Shown in pieces: positions 1 to 5,899 of a DNA stretch of 5,899 nt. The position numbers and the translations under genes were made by a program. This stretch comes from Thiobacillus sp. (lineage in GTDB: Bacteria > Pseudomonadota > Gammaproteobacteria > Burkholderiales > Thiobacillaceae): the NCBI GenBank assembly GCA_003510325.1, contig DONB01000057.1, forward strand, positions 3,725 through 9,623, read 5' to 3'. A model generated the notes under the pieces. That model worked only from the letters and a program-made list of their open reading frames with translations, had not been told where the DNA came from and ran no database searches. The first letter of the stretch is position 1. Every line of letters begins with the position of its first letter.

Positions 1-345
1 GAAACGGCGCCCAGCTTCGATTTCTACAAGGTCCTGCCGGGCGATGCCGCAAGCGAAATGCCGCAGGCCGCTGCCCCTGCCGCGCCCGCACCGCGCTACT
101 ACCTGCAGGCGGGCGCATTCCAGAACGCGGACGATGCCGACAACATCAAGGCCCAACTGGCCTTGCTGGGTATCGAGGCGGTCATCCAGACCGGCGAGGT
201 GGCCGACAAGGGCGTGCTTCATCGCGTGCGCGTCGGGCCTTTCCTGGCCATGGACGAAGTCAATCGCACCCGCAGCCTGCTGACGCAGAACAATATCCCG
301 GCCACGCTGGTCAAAGAAGTTCCCAACACACAGGAGACGCCTTGA
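1..345 (+). CDS. SPOR-domain (FtsN-like) protein, C-terminal part
   Basis: The open frame runs in from the window edge, so the N-terminus is missing and only 114 C-terminal residues are seen. An ATG at 58 is internal, because the frame is open and protein-like upstream of it. Visible residues 6-14 (FDFYKVLPG) match a motif I recall just before the SPOR domain in betaproteobacterial FtsN-like proteins. A short Ala/Pro-rich linker (about 23-32) follows. The SPOR domain spans about 33-106, with the typical start YYLQAGAF and the second half HRVRVGPF. SPOR domains bind denuded peptidoglycan glycan strands, usually at the division septum. The missing part would be expected to hold a single N-terminal membrane anchor. 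The stop codon overlaps the dsbA start by one base, implying translational coupling. The domain call is firm; a precise role as FtsN is inference. Confidence 0.85.
   Translation, partial: ETAPSFDFYKVLPGDAASEMPQAAAPAAPAPRYYLQAGAFQNADDADNIKAQLALLGIEAVIQTGEVADKGVLHRVRVGPFLAMDEVNRTRSLLTQNNIPATLVKEVPNTQETP
332..336 (+). promoter_or_regulatory. Ribosome binding site of dsbA
   Basis: AGGAG lies 8 nt before the ATG at 345, inside the end of the SPOR gene. It favours that ATG over the in-frame TTG at 342, which sits only 5 nt from the motif. Confidence 0.7.
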
Positions 346-995
346 TGTTCACCCGCGCTTTGGCTTTTTTGGCCGCCGCCGTATTGTCCGTGTCCGCGCT
401 GGCCGCCGGCCCGGAAGCCTTCGAAGGCCACGATTACACCCTGCTGAAAAATCCCCAGCCGGTCGCCACCGGCAACAAGGTCGAAGTGCTGGAGTTCTTC
501 TGGTATCGCTGCCCGCATTGCTTCCAGCTTGAACCGGGCCTCAACACGTGGCTGAAAACGCTGCCCAAGGACGCCCAGGTTCGCCGCGTGCCGGCAGTCT
601 TCCGCCCTGACTGGCTGCCCGGCGCCAAGCTCTATTACACGCTGGAGCAGATGGGTCTGCTCGGCAAGCTGCACCACAAGGTATTCGATGCCTATCACCT
701 CGACAACACCAACCTCAACGACCCGGCCGTGCTGGGGGGCTGGGTTGCCAAGCAGGGAGTGGATCGCAAGAAATTCGAAAGCGTCTACAACTCCTTCTCC
801 ATCCAGTCCAAGGCCACGCAGGGCGCACGGCTCGCCACCACCTATGGCATCGCTGGCGTCCCGGCCTTCGTCATCGACGGCAAATATGCCACCTCGGTCG
901 GCATGGCCGGCAGCGAAGCGCGCCTGTTCGAAGTGCTCGACCAGCTGATCGCCAAGGCGCGCGCCGAGCGCGGCGGCAAGAAGCCCGCGAAGTAA
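345..995 (+). CDS. dsbA: Thiol:disulfide interchange protein DsbA
   Basis: This is a periplasmic thioredoxin-fold oxidase that donates disulfide bonds to secreted proteins and is normally re-oxidised by DsbB (not in the window). The 216-residue product starts with a signal peptide: a short basic start, a hydrophobic run at about 6-19, and a likely cut near ALA-AG at 20-21. The active site CPHC is at 56-59, within EFFWYRCPHC. The cis-proline loop is GVPAFV at 171-176 (Pro173). The helical insertion lies between these motifs, and the length is usual for proteobacterial DsbA. The C-terminus is a Lys/Arg-rich tail. The ATG at 345 overlaps the SPOR stop by one base and has a good ribosome binding site. 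The next gene begins 5 nt after the stop. Divergence from E. coli DsbA fits the betaproteobacterial type, which is often found behind a SPOR gene. Confidence 0.93.
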   Translation: MFTRALAFLAAAVLSVSALAAGPEAFEGHDYTLLKNPQPVATGNKVEVLEFFWYRCPHCFQLEPGLNTWLKTLPKDAQVRRVPAVFRPDWLPGAKLYYTLEQMGLLGKLHHKVFDAYHLDNTNLNDPAVLGGWVAKQGVDRKKFESVYNSFSIQSKATQGARLATTYGIAGVPAFVIDGKYATSVGMAGSEARLFEVLDQLIAKARAERGGKKPAK

Positions 996-1000
996 AACTG

Positions 1001-1768
1001 TTGCCCGCCGCCCCGCTCAAGGTCTTTATCACTGGCGCGAGTTCCGGACTCGGGGCAGCGCTGGCGCAGTATTACGGCGCGCGGGGCGCGCAACTTGGCC
1101 TGGCAGGGCGCCGGCTCGACGGCCTGCAGGACACGGCCGCCGGGCTGGACGCGCGGCTGTATCAGGCGGACGTGCGCAACGCTGCCGCCATGCAGGCGGC
1201 AGCCGAGGCTTTTTTGAACGAGGTCGGATCCCCCGACATCGTCATCGCGGCGGCGGGCATCAGCGTCGGCACGCTCACCGAAGTCCCGGAAGACGCTACG
1301 GTGTTCCGTGCCGTGATGGATGCCAACGTACTGGGGCTGGTGCATACCTTTCAGCCCTTCATCCTGCCGATGCAAAAAAACGGCGGTGTGCTGTGCGGCA
1401 TTTCCAGCGTGGCCGGCGTGCGCGGGCTGCCGGGTGGCGGCGCCTACTCGGCGTCCAAGGCCGCGGCCACCGTCTATCTCGAAGCCCTGCGGCTGGAACA
1501 GAACGCGCACGGCATCGATGTGGTCACCGTGGCGCCCGGCTACATCGACACGCCGATGACTCAGGTCAATCCGTATGCCATGCCTTTCAAGATGACGGCG
1601 CAGACCGCCGCTAATAAAGTGGCGCGCTGCATCGAACGGCGCCGAGCCTACACGGTCATTCCCTGGCAAATGGGCTGGGTGGCGCACTTGCTGAAATGGC
1701 TGCCCATTCCGGTCTATGATTCGGTATTCGAAAAAGCACCACGCAAGCCGCGCGGCTTGCCCACCTAG
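1001..1768 (+). CDS. Short-chain dehydrogenase/reductase (SDR), substrate unknown
   Basis: This 255-residue classical SDR is a cytoplasmic NAD(P)-dependent oxidoreductase with a Rossmann fold. The cofactor motif TGASSGLG is at 11-18, with an Arg pair (37-38) at the end of strand 2, which suggests NADP(H). Asp57-Val58 is the adenine-contacting position. The usual NNAG motif reads AAAG at 83-86. The catalytic set is Asn109, Ser136, Tyr149 and Lys153 (YSASK), followed by the PGYIDTPM loop at 179-186. The C-terminal ~30 residues (WVAHLLKWLPIPVYD) are hydrophobic or amphipathic and could touch the membrane. The start is uncertain: TTG at 1001 gives a normal distance to the glycine motif, but no strong ribosome binding site precedes it, and CTG at 998 is also in frame. 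Tight spacing to dsbA suggests co-transcription. The sequence does not reveal the substrate. Confidence 0.88.
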   Translation: MPAAPLKVFITGASSGLGAALAQYYGARGAQLGLAGRRLDGLQDTAAGLDARLYQADVRNAAAMQAAAEAFLNEVGSPDIVIAAAGISVGTLTEVPEDATVFRAVMDANVLGLVHTFQPFILPMQKNGGVLCGISSVAGVRGLPGGGAYSASKAAATVYLEALRLEQNAHGIDVVTVAPGYIDTPMTQVNPYAMPFKMTAQTAANKVARCIERRRAYTVIPWQMGWVAHLLKWLPIPVYDSVFEKAPRKPRGLPT

Positions 1769-1788
1769 CCGCCCTGGAACAATTCGAC

Positions 1789-1792
1789 GGAG
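1789..1792 (+). promoter_or_regulatory. Ribosome binding site of the response regulator
   Basis: GGAG lies 5 nt before the ATG at 1798, in the 29-nt gap after the SDR gene. It supports that start codon. Confidence 0.6.
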
Positions 1793-1797
1793 ACGCA

Positions 1798-2430
1798 ATG
1801 CCCAGCCCCTTGAACATCATTCTCATCGACGACCATCCCCTGCTGCGCATGGGCGTAGCGGGCTACATCGAACAGGAGCCTGACCTCAAGCTCACGGCCC
1901 AGTTGGCCAATGCCGCCGAGTTGCGCGCCTGGATGGCGGCCGGCAACCGCGCCGATGCCGCGTTGCTCGACCGCTCGCTGCCCGATGCGGACGGACTGGA
2001 TCTGGTCTCCGACCTGCGCGACCTCGGCATCAAGGTCATCATGCTCACCATTGCCGATTCCGACGAGGAAATCTCCGAAGCGATCTCGTCCGGCGTCGAC
2101 GGCTACGTCATTAAGTCCAGCGACCCCGACCAGGTGCTCGCCGCCATCCGCAGCGTGTGCGACGGCCAGAGCAGCTTCCCGCTCAACATCATGCAGAAGA
2201 TGGCGCGCGGCGAACTCAACAACAGCGCCCTGTCGGCGCTGACCGCGCGCGAAATGGAAATCGTCAACCACGTGAAGGAAGGGCTGTCGAACAAGGCCAT
2301 TGCCTACAAGATGACCCTGTCGGAAAACACCGTGCGCAACCACCTGCGCAACATCATGGAAAAGCTGGGCCTGCGCAACCGCGTCCAGGTCGCCACGCTG
2401 GCGCTGAAGGAAGACCACAAGCGGCACTGA
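1798..2430 (+). CDS. NarL/FixJ-family two-component response regulator
   Basis: This 210-residue cytoplasmic DNA-binding regulator has a receiver domain at about 6-122. Its acidic pair is Asp11-Asp12 (LIDDHPLLRMGV), the phospho-acceptor is Asp58 (LLDRSLPDADGL), the switch Thr is Thr84 and the conserved Lys is Lys106. A short linker leads to a LuxR-type helix-turn-helix at about 146-204, with LTAREMEI near 148, the recognition helix around SENTVRNHLRNIMEKL, and the usual GLRNRVQV end. All key phosphorylation residues are present, so it should be activated by a sensor kinase, but none is encoded in the window. It is the last gene of the left transcription unit and ends at a strong hairpin. Target genes and signal cannot be read from the sequence. 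Co-location with SPOR, DsbA and SDR genes may be incidental. Confidence 0.93.
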   Translation: MPSPLNIILIDDHPLLRMGVAGYIEQEPDLKLTAQLANAAELRAWMAAGNRADAALLDRSLPDADGLDLVSDLRDLGIKVIMLTIADSDEEISEAISSGVDGYVIKSSDPDQVLAAIRSVCDGQSSFPLNIMQKMARGELNNSALSALTAREMEIVNHVKEGLSNKAIAYKMTLSENTVRNHLRNIMEKLGLRNRVQVATLALKEDHKRH

Positions 2431-2445
2431 ACCGGGGGTTCCCCC

Positions 2446-2478
2446 AAAAAAAGCGCGGCATCGAGCCGCGCTTTTTTT
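2446..2478. terminator. Bidirectional intrinsic terminator between convergent genes
   Basis: This is a perfect 14-base inverted repeat with a 5-base loop: seven A, GCGCGGC (2453-2459), loop ATCGA, GCCGCGC (2465-2471), then seven T. Read from either strand it gives a GC-rich 7-bp stem followed by a run of seven U. It begins 15 nt after the response regulator stop and lies 21 nt past the glmS stop on the other strand, so it should end both transcripts. A small GGGGG-TT-CCCCC palindrome at 2434-2445 lies next to it. Confidence 0.92.
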
Positions 2479-2499
2479 GCGTCGTTCCAGCGTGCCGGC

Positions 2500-4317
2500 T
2501 TATTCCACCGTGACCGACTTCGCCAGGTTGCGCGGCTTGTCCACGTCGGTGCCTTTTTGCAGGGCGGCGTGATACGACAGCATCTGCAGCGTCACCGTGT
2601 GCAGGATCGGCGACAACGCGCCGTTGCTGCCGCCGGGCAGCCTGATGACGTGGACGAAGGCGGATTCCTCGATGTGCACGTCGCCGTCGGCGAACACATA
2701 CAGTTCGCCGCCGCGCGCGCGCACTTCCTGCATATTCGATTTCAGCTTCTCGATCAGCTGGTCGTTGGGCGCGATCGTGACCACCGGCATGTCCTCGTCG
2801 ACCAGTGCCAGCGGACCGTGCTTGAGTTCGCCGGCCGGATAGGCCTCGGCGTGGATATAGGAGATCTCCTTCAGCTTCAGCGCGCCCTCGAGCGCGATCG
2901 GGTAATGCACGCCGCGGCCGAGGAACAGGGCATGGTGCTTGTTCGCGAAACGCTGCGACCAGGCCTCGACCTGCGGCTCCAGCGCCAGCACTTTCTGCGT
3001 CTTGTTGGGCAGGCTGCGCAACTCGGCCAGGTACGCGGTTTCCTGTTCTGCTGTGAGGCGCCCGCGCAGCTTGGCCAGCACCAGAGTCAGCAGGAACAGG
3101 CCGGCCAGCTGGGTGGTGAAGGCCTTGGTCGAGGCGACGCCGATCTCGGGCCCGGCGTGGGTCGGCCACAGCACCTCGGCCTCGCGCGCCATGGACGAGG
3201 AATGGACATTGACCACCGCCGCCGTCTTCAGCCCCTGGGCCTTGCACCAGGTCAGGCTGGCCAGGGTGTCGGCCGTCTCGCCCGACTGGCTGACGGCGAC
3301 CGCCAGGGTCCTTGGCGACACCGCCGGCGAGCGATAGCGGAACTCGGACGCGATCTCGACGTCGCAGGGCAGGCCCGCCAGCTTCTCGAAGGCGTAACGG
3401 GCGATCTGGCCGGCGTAGAAGGCCGTGCCGCAGGCCACGATCTGGATCCGGTCGAGGGCGGCGAAGTCCACGGCCTGAGGCTTGGCCTTACCCGTCACCA
3501 GGTCCAGATATTCCGACAGGGTGTGCTGGACGCTGTCGGGCTGTTCATGGATCTCCTTTTCCATGAAGTGGCGATATTCGCCCTTCTCGACCATCGCCGA
3601 AGAGGCCGAGACCTGGACCACCGCCCGTTCGACCGGAGAGCCGGTCACATCGAACATCTGGGCGCCGCTGCGGGTCACGGCGACATAGTCGCCCTCTTCC
3701 AGATAACTGATCTTCTGGGTGAAGGGGCCGACGGCCAGGGCGTCCGAGCCCAGATACATCTCGTCCTCGCCCCAGCCGACGACCAGGGGGCTGCCACGAC
3801 GGGCGCCCAGGATCAGATCGTCCTGGCCGTCGATCAGCACGGCCAGGGCATAGGCGCCGGTCAGCCGGTCCAGCGTGACCTTGAAGGCCTCCAGCGGCGC
3901 CCGGCCCGTGTTCAGCTCGGCGTCCAGCAGATGGGCGATGACCTCGGTGTCGGTCTGGCTTTCAAAGACATGGCCCTCGGCGGCCAGTTCGGCCTTCAGC
4001 TCGGCGAAATTCTCGATGATGCCGTTGTGGACCAGGGTGACGCGCCCGGCCTTGTGCGGGTGGGCGTTGGCCGTGGTCGGGGCGCCGTGAGTGGCCCAGC
4101 GGGTGTGGCCGATGCCGACCGAGGCCGTCAGCGGCTGTTCGGCCAGGACGGCTTCCAGATTGCGGATCTTGCCCTGGGCGCGGCGGCGTTCGACCGCGCC
4201 GTCCACCATGGCGGCGACCCCGGCCGAGTCATAACCGCGGTATTCCAGCCGTTTCAGACTGTCGATCAGCCGGGGAACGACAGGTCCATTGCCGGTGACG
4301 CCGATGATGCCGCACAT
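2500..4317 (-). CDS. glmS: Glutamine-fructose-6-phosphate aminotransferase (isomerizing), mosaic
   Basis: This cytoplasmic enzyme makes glucosamine-6-phosphate from fructose-6-phosphate and glutamine, the committed step to UDP-GlcNAc for peptidoglycan and lipopolysaccharide. The 605-residue product is of normal family length. The N-terminal glutaminase domain (about 1-240) begins MCGIIG, and Cys2 becomes the catalytic N-terminal Cys after Met removal. Other landmarks there are RGYDSAG (27-33), HTRWATHG (71-78) and HNGIIEN (97-103). The isomerase half has two SIS domains, with SQSGETADT at 343-351, LGRGVHYPIALEGALKLKE at 466-484, ELKHGPLAL at 497-505, and the conserved end KSVTVE. The ATG at 4317 is chosen because it exposes Cys2; the ATG at 4437 would bury it. 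Residues 1 to about 389 look alphaproteobacterial, while about 401-605 look beta/gammaproteobacterial, so the gene seems to be a hybrid. No catalytic motif is lost. It is divergent from glmM, which encodes the next enzyme. Confidence 0.95.
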   Translation of the reverse strand: MCGIIGVTGNGPVVPRLIDSLKRLEYRGYDSAGVAAMVDGAVERRRAQGKIRNLEAVLAEQPLTASVGIGHTRWATHGAPTTANAHPHKAGRVTLVHNGIIENFAELKAELAAEGHVFESQTDTEVIAHLLDAELNTGRAPLEAFKVTLDRLTGAYALAVLIDGQDDLILGARRGSPLVVGWGEDEMYLGSDALAVGPFTQKISYLEEGDYVAVTRSGAQMFDVTGSPVERAVVQVSASSAMVEKGEYRHFMEKEIHEQPDSVQHTLSEYLDLVTGKAKPQAVDFAALDRIQIVACGTAFYAGQIARYAFEKLAGLPCDVEIASEFRYRSPAVSPRTLAVAVSQSGETADTLASLTWCKAQGLKTAAVVNVHSSSMAREAEVLWPTHAGPEIGVASTKAFTTQLAGLFLLTLVLAKLRGRLTAEQETAYLAELRSLPNKTQKVLALEPQVEAWSQRFANKHHALFLGRGVHYPIALEGALKLKEISYIHAEAYPAGELKHGPLALVDEDMPVVTIAPNDQLIEKLKSNMQEVRARGGELYVFADGDVHIEESAFVHVIRLPGGSNGALSPILHTVTLQMLSYHAALQKGTDVDKPRNLAKSVTVE

Positions 4318-4326
4318 GCGCAGGAA

Positions 4327-4330
4327 CTCC
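4327..4330 (-). promoter_or_regulatory. Ribosome binding site of glmS
   Basis: On the - strand GGAG lies 9 nt before the ATG at 4317. This agrees with the start that places Cys at position 2. Confidence 0.6.
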
Positions 4331-4359
4331 GAGGAAGAGGGAAACAGAAGGGCGCCGCT

Positions 4360-4419
4360 TTGCACAGACGGCGATCCGGGGCTAAGCCACGCACCAGCCC
4401 CCACCGGCCGTCTATGCAA
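4360..4419. repeat. Near-perfect 13-bp inverted repeat in divergent promoter region
   Basis: The left arm TTGCACAGACGGC (4360-4372) and the right arm GCCGTCTATGCAA (4407-4419) match as inverted copies at 12 of 13 positions, separated by 34 nt. A small palindrome, GGCTAAGCC (4380-4388), lies close to the centre. The arrangement could be a paired operator for a regulator controlling both genes, or paired promoter elements, or a long-looped hairpin. The sequence does not decide between these. Confidence 0.55.
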
Positions 4420-4483
4420 TCTTAGGACGGACCGCACCTAAAAAGGGGTTTCGGAAGGTTTCCTGTTCGGAAGCCGCCAGACG

Positions 4484-4488
4484 AAGGA
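4484..4488 (+). promoter_or_regulatory. Ribosome binding site of glmM
   Basis: AAGGA lies 7 nt before the GTG at 4496 and supports that non-ATG start. Confidence 0.6.
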
Positions 4489-4495
4489 CCAGCCC

Positions 4496-5845
4496 GTGGG
4501 CGACAGGAAATATTTCGGCACCGACGGCATTCGCGGGCGCGCCAACACCTATCCGATGACGGCCGAGGTCGCGCTGCGCGTCGGCCTGGCGGCGGGCAAA
4601 CTGTTCCGCACCGGGGATGACCGCCGTCATCTGGTGGTGATCGGCAAGGACACCCGCCTGTCCGGCTATACGATCGAGCCGGCCCTGGTCGCCGGTTTCG
4701 CCTCGGTGGGGATGGACGTGCGGACCTTCGGTCCCGTGCCGACGCCGGGGGTGGCCATGCTGACCCGGTCGATGCGCGCCGACCTGGGGGTGATGATCTC
4801 GGCCTCGCACAACGACTATGCCGACAACGGGATCAAGCTGTTCGGCCCGGACGGCTACAAGCTGTCGGACGAGATCGAGCTGAAGATCGAGGCCCTGATG
4901 GACGACGGCCTGGACCAGGGCCTGGCGCCGTCGAACAGGCTGGGCCGGGTCAAGCGGATCGACGACGCCCAGGCCCGCTATATCGAGATCGCCAAACAGG
5001 CCTTCCCGAAACGCCTGACGCTGCAAGGCCTGAGGATCGCCGTCGATTGCGCCAACGGCGCCGGCTACAAGGTCGCGCCCACCACCCTGTTCGAACTGGG
5101 CGCCGAGCTCTTCCCCGTCGGCGTGAACCCGAACGGAACCAATATCAACGCCGAATGCGGCTCGACCCATCCGGCGACCCTGGTCGAGGCGGTCAAACGC
5201 TACCGCGCCGACATCGGCATCGCCCTGGACGGGGACGCCGACCGGCTGATCATCTGCGACGAAAAGGGCCAGGTGGTGGACGGGGACCAGATCATGGCCC
5301 TGGTCGGGCTGGACTGGGCGAAACGCGGCCTGCTGACCGGCGGCGGCGTGGTGGCCACCGTCATGTCCAACCTGGGGCTGGAGCGCCGGCTGAAGGCCGA
5401 GGGCCTGACGCTGGAGCGGACCAAGGTCGGCGACCGCTATGTGATGGAGCGGATGCGCGAAGGCGGCTTCAACATCGGCGGCGAACAGTCGGGCCACATC
5501 ATCCTGCACGATCACGCCACCACCGGCGACGGCCTGATGGCGGCGCTTCAGGTTCTGGCCGTGCTGGTGGACTCCGGCAAGCCGATGAGTGAACTGGCCC
5601 GCCAGTTCGACCCGGTGCCCCAGCGGCTGGAGAATGTCCGCTACACCGCCGGCAAGCCTCTGGAGAGCGACACAGTCAAGACCGCCATCGCCGAGGCCGA
5701 AGCGACCCTGAACGGCCAGGGGCGTCTGCTGGTCCGCCCGTCGGGCACCGAGAAGCTGATCCGCGTCATGGCGGAAGGCGACGACGCCGCCCTGGTCAAG
5801 CGGGTGGTGGGCGAGGTCGCGGCGGCGGTGAAGGCGGCGGGGTGA
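4496..5845 (+). CDS. glmM: Phosphoglucosamine mutase
   Basis: This cytoplasmic enzyme interconverts glucosamine-6-phosphate and glucosamine-1-phosphate through a phosphoserine, the step after GlmS and before GlmU. The 449-residue product has the full alpha-D-phosphohexomutase layout. Domain 1 has FGTDGIRG (7-14) and the phosphoserine loop ISASHN (101-106, catalytic Ser104). Domain 2 has the Mg-binding DGDADR (245-250; Asp245, Asp247, Asp249). Domain 3 has the sugar-binding GEQSGH (329-334). Domain 4 has the phosphate-binding [11 protein letters not shown] (414-424). Length and N-terminus match E. coli GlmM closely from memory (same spacing from start to [10 protein letters not shown]), which supports the GTG start. 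Codon choice is strongly GC-ending. It looks alphaproteobacterial (Caulobacterales-like). The gene is complete and no residue appears missing. Confidence 0.96.
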   Translation: MGDRKYFGTDGIRGRANTYPMTAEVALRVGLAAGKLFRTGDDRRHLVVIGKDTRLSGYTIEPALVAGFASVGMDVRTFGPVPTPGVAMLTRSMRADLGVMISASHNDYADNGIKLFGPDGYKLSDEIELKIEALMDDGLDQGLAPSNRLGRVKRIDDAQARYIEIAKQAFPKRLTLQGLRIAVDCANGAGYKVAPTTLFELGAELFPVGVNPNGTNINAECGSTHPATLVEAVKRYRADIGIALDGDADRLIICDEKGQVVDGDQIMALVGLDWAKRGLLTGGGVVATVMSNLGLERRLKAEGLTLERTKVGDRYVMERMREGGFNIGGEQSGHIILHDHATTGDGLMAALQVLAVLVDSGKPMSELARQFDPVPQRLENVRYTAGKPLESDTVKTAIAEAEATLNGQGRLLVRPSGTEKLIRVMAEGDDAALVKRVVGEVAAAVKAAG

Positions 5846-5851
5846 CAGCCT

Positions 5852-5897
5852 CCCTCTCCCGGCGGGAGAGGGCTTGAGCGCACGGCGGCGAAGCCGT
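5852..5897. repeat. Hairpin-forming dispersed-repeat-like sequence after glmM
   Basis: CCCTCTCCC (5852-5860), loop GGC, and GGGAGAGGG (5864-5872) form a perfect 9-bp stem 6 nt after the glmM stop. A second, weaker hairpin (ACGGC 5882-5886 with GCCGT 5893-5897) follows. No T run is present, so it is not a classical intrinsic terminator, although it could stabilise the glmM transcript end. From memory, CCCTCTCCC...GGGAGAGGG hairpins recur between genes in many Caulobacterales and other GC-rich proteobacteria. Copy number cannot be seen here, and the element may continue beyond the window. Confidence 0.6.
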
Positions 5898-5899
5898 CG

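Larger units (their letters stand above)
4318..4495. promoter_or_regulatory. Divergent glmS/glmM intergenic region
   Basis: These 178 bp must hold the promoters and leaders of glmS (-) and glmM (+), since no other gene lies between them. The sequence GCTAAGCC at 4381-4388 partly resembles the Caulobacter housekeeping -10 (GCTANAWC), and TTGCAC at 4360-4365 lies 17 nt before the TAAGCC part, so this pair is a weak candidate for a glmM promoter. I see no convincing candidate for glmS. A 13-bp inverted repeat and a short direct repeat also lie here. The region is presumed regulatory from position; exact sites are not established. Confidence 0.5.

Noticed and set aside
842..1798. A 318-codon open frame on the - strand opposite the end of dsbA and the SDR gene
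   Set aside because: Both + strand genes have intact catalytic motifs. The reverse frame has Arg/His/Gly-rich composition and no family signature.
1765..2427. A 220-codon open frame opposite the response regulator
   Set aside because: It is a shadow of a regulator with every conserved receiver and HTH residue in place.
3109..3153. Insertion of a mobile element as the cause of the GlmS mosaic
   Set aside because: There is no transposase, terminal repeat, target duplication or frame disruption near the switch point. Protein similarity simply changes lineage within a conserved stretch.
2557..4425. A 622-codon open frame on the + strand opposite glmS
   Set aside because: It is the antisense shadow of glmS, a common result of GC-rich codon bias. 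It shows low-complexity Gly/Arg/Gln/Asp composition and no domain I recognise.
4318..4437. N-terminal extension of GlmS from the ATG at 4437
   Set aside because: It would add 40 residues before the catalytic Cys that must become the N-terminus, while the ATG at 4317 has its own ribosome binding site.
4318..4495. glmS ribozyme or riboswitch in the leader
   Set aside because: That ribozyme is known from Gram-positive bacteria, and I see none of its pseudoknot-type layout here; the leader is also short.
4412..5515. A 367-codon open frame on the - strand opposite glmM
   Set aside because: It is an antisense shadow rich in Asp/His/Gln/Val, with no recognisable motif, over a clearly real glmM.

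Overview
The window carries six protein genes: four on the + strand at the left, then glmS on the - strand, then glmM on the + strand at the right. There are no RNA genes, CRISPR arrays, insertion sequences or phage genes that I can see. The DNA is GC-rich and densely coding, and all functions are housekeeping or envelope-related.

Left block (1-2430, + strand): the C-terminal end of a SPOR-domain (FtsN-like) protein, a DsbA-type periplasmic thiol oxidase, an SDR-family oxidoreductase, and a NarL/FixJ-type response regulator. The genes are packed tightly (1-nt overlap, 5-nt gap, 29-nt gap) and are probably one transcription unit. The SPOR-dsbA-SDR order and the protein styles look betaproteobacterial (perhaps Thiobacillus/Nitrosomonadales-like, from memory). 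The unit ends at a symmetrical hairpin terminator (2446-2478), which also serves glmS converging from the other side.

Right block (2500-5845): glmS (- strand) and glmM (+ strand) are divergent around a 178-bp intergenic region. They encode consecutive steps to UDP-GlcNAc: fructose-6-P to GlcN-6-P (GlmS), then GlcN-6-P to GlcN-1-P (GlmM). GlmM and the N-terminal two thirds of GlmS look alphaproteobacterial (Caulobacter/Brevundimonas-like). A dispersed-repeat type hairpin follows glmM.

The main anomaly is GlmS. Its first ~390 residues read as alphaproteobacterial and its last ~205 as beta/gammaproteobacterial. The switch falls in a highly conserved stretch of the first SIS domain (about 3109-3153), and the reading frame stays intact. 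The genes on each side agree with the half of GlmS next to them. The simplest reading is that two genomes are joined inside a shared conserved gene, either by assembly or by homologous recombination. I see no evidence of a novel biological system.
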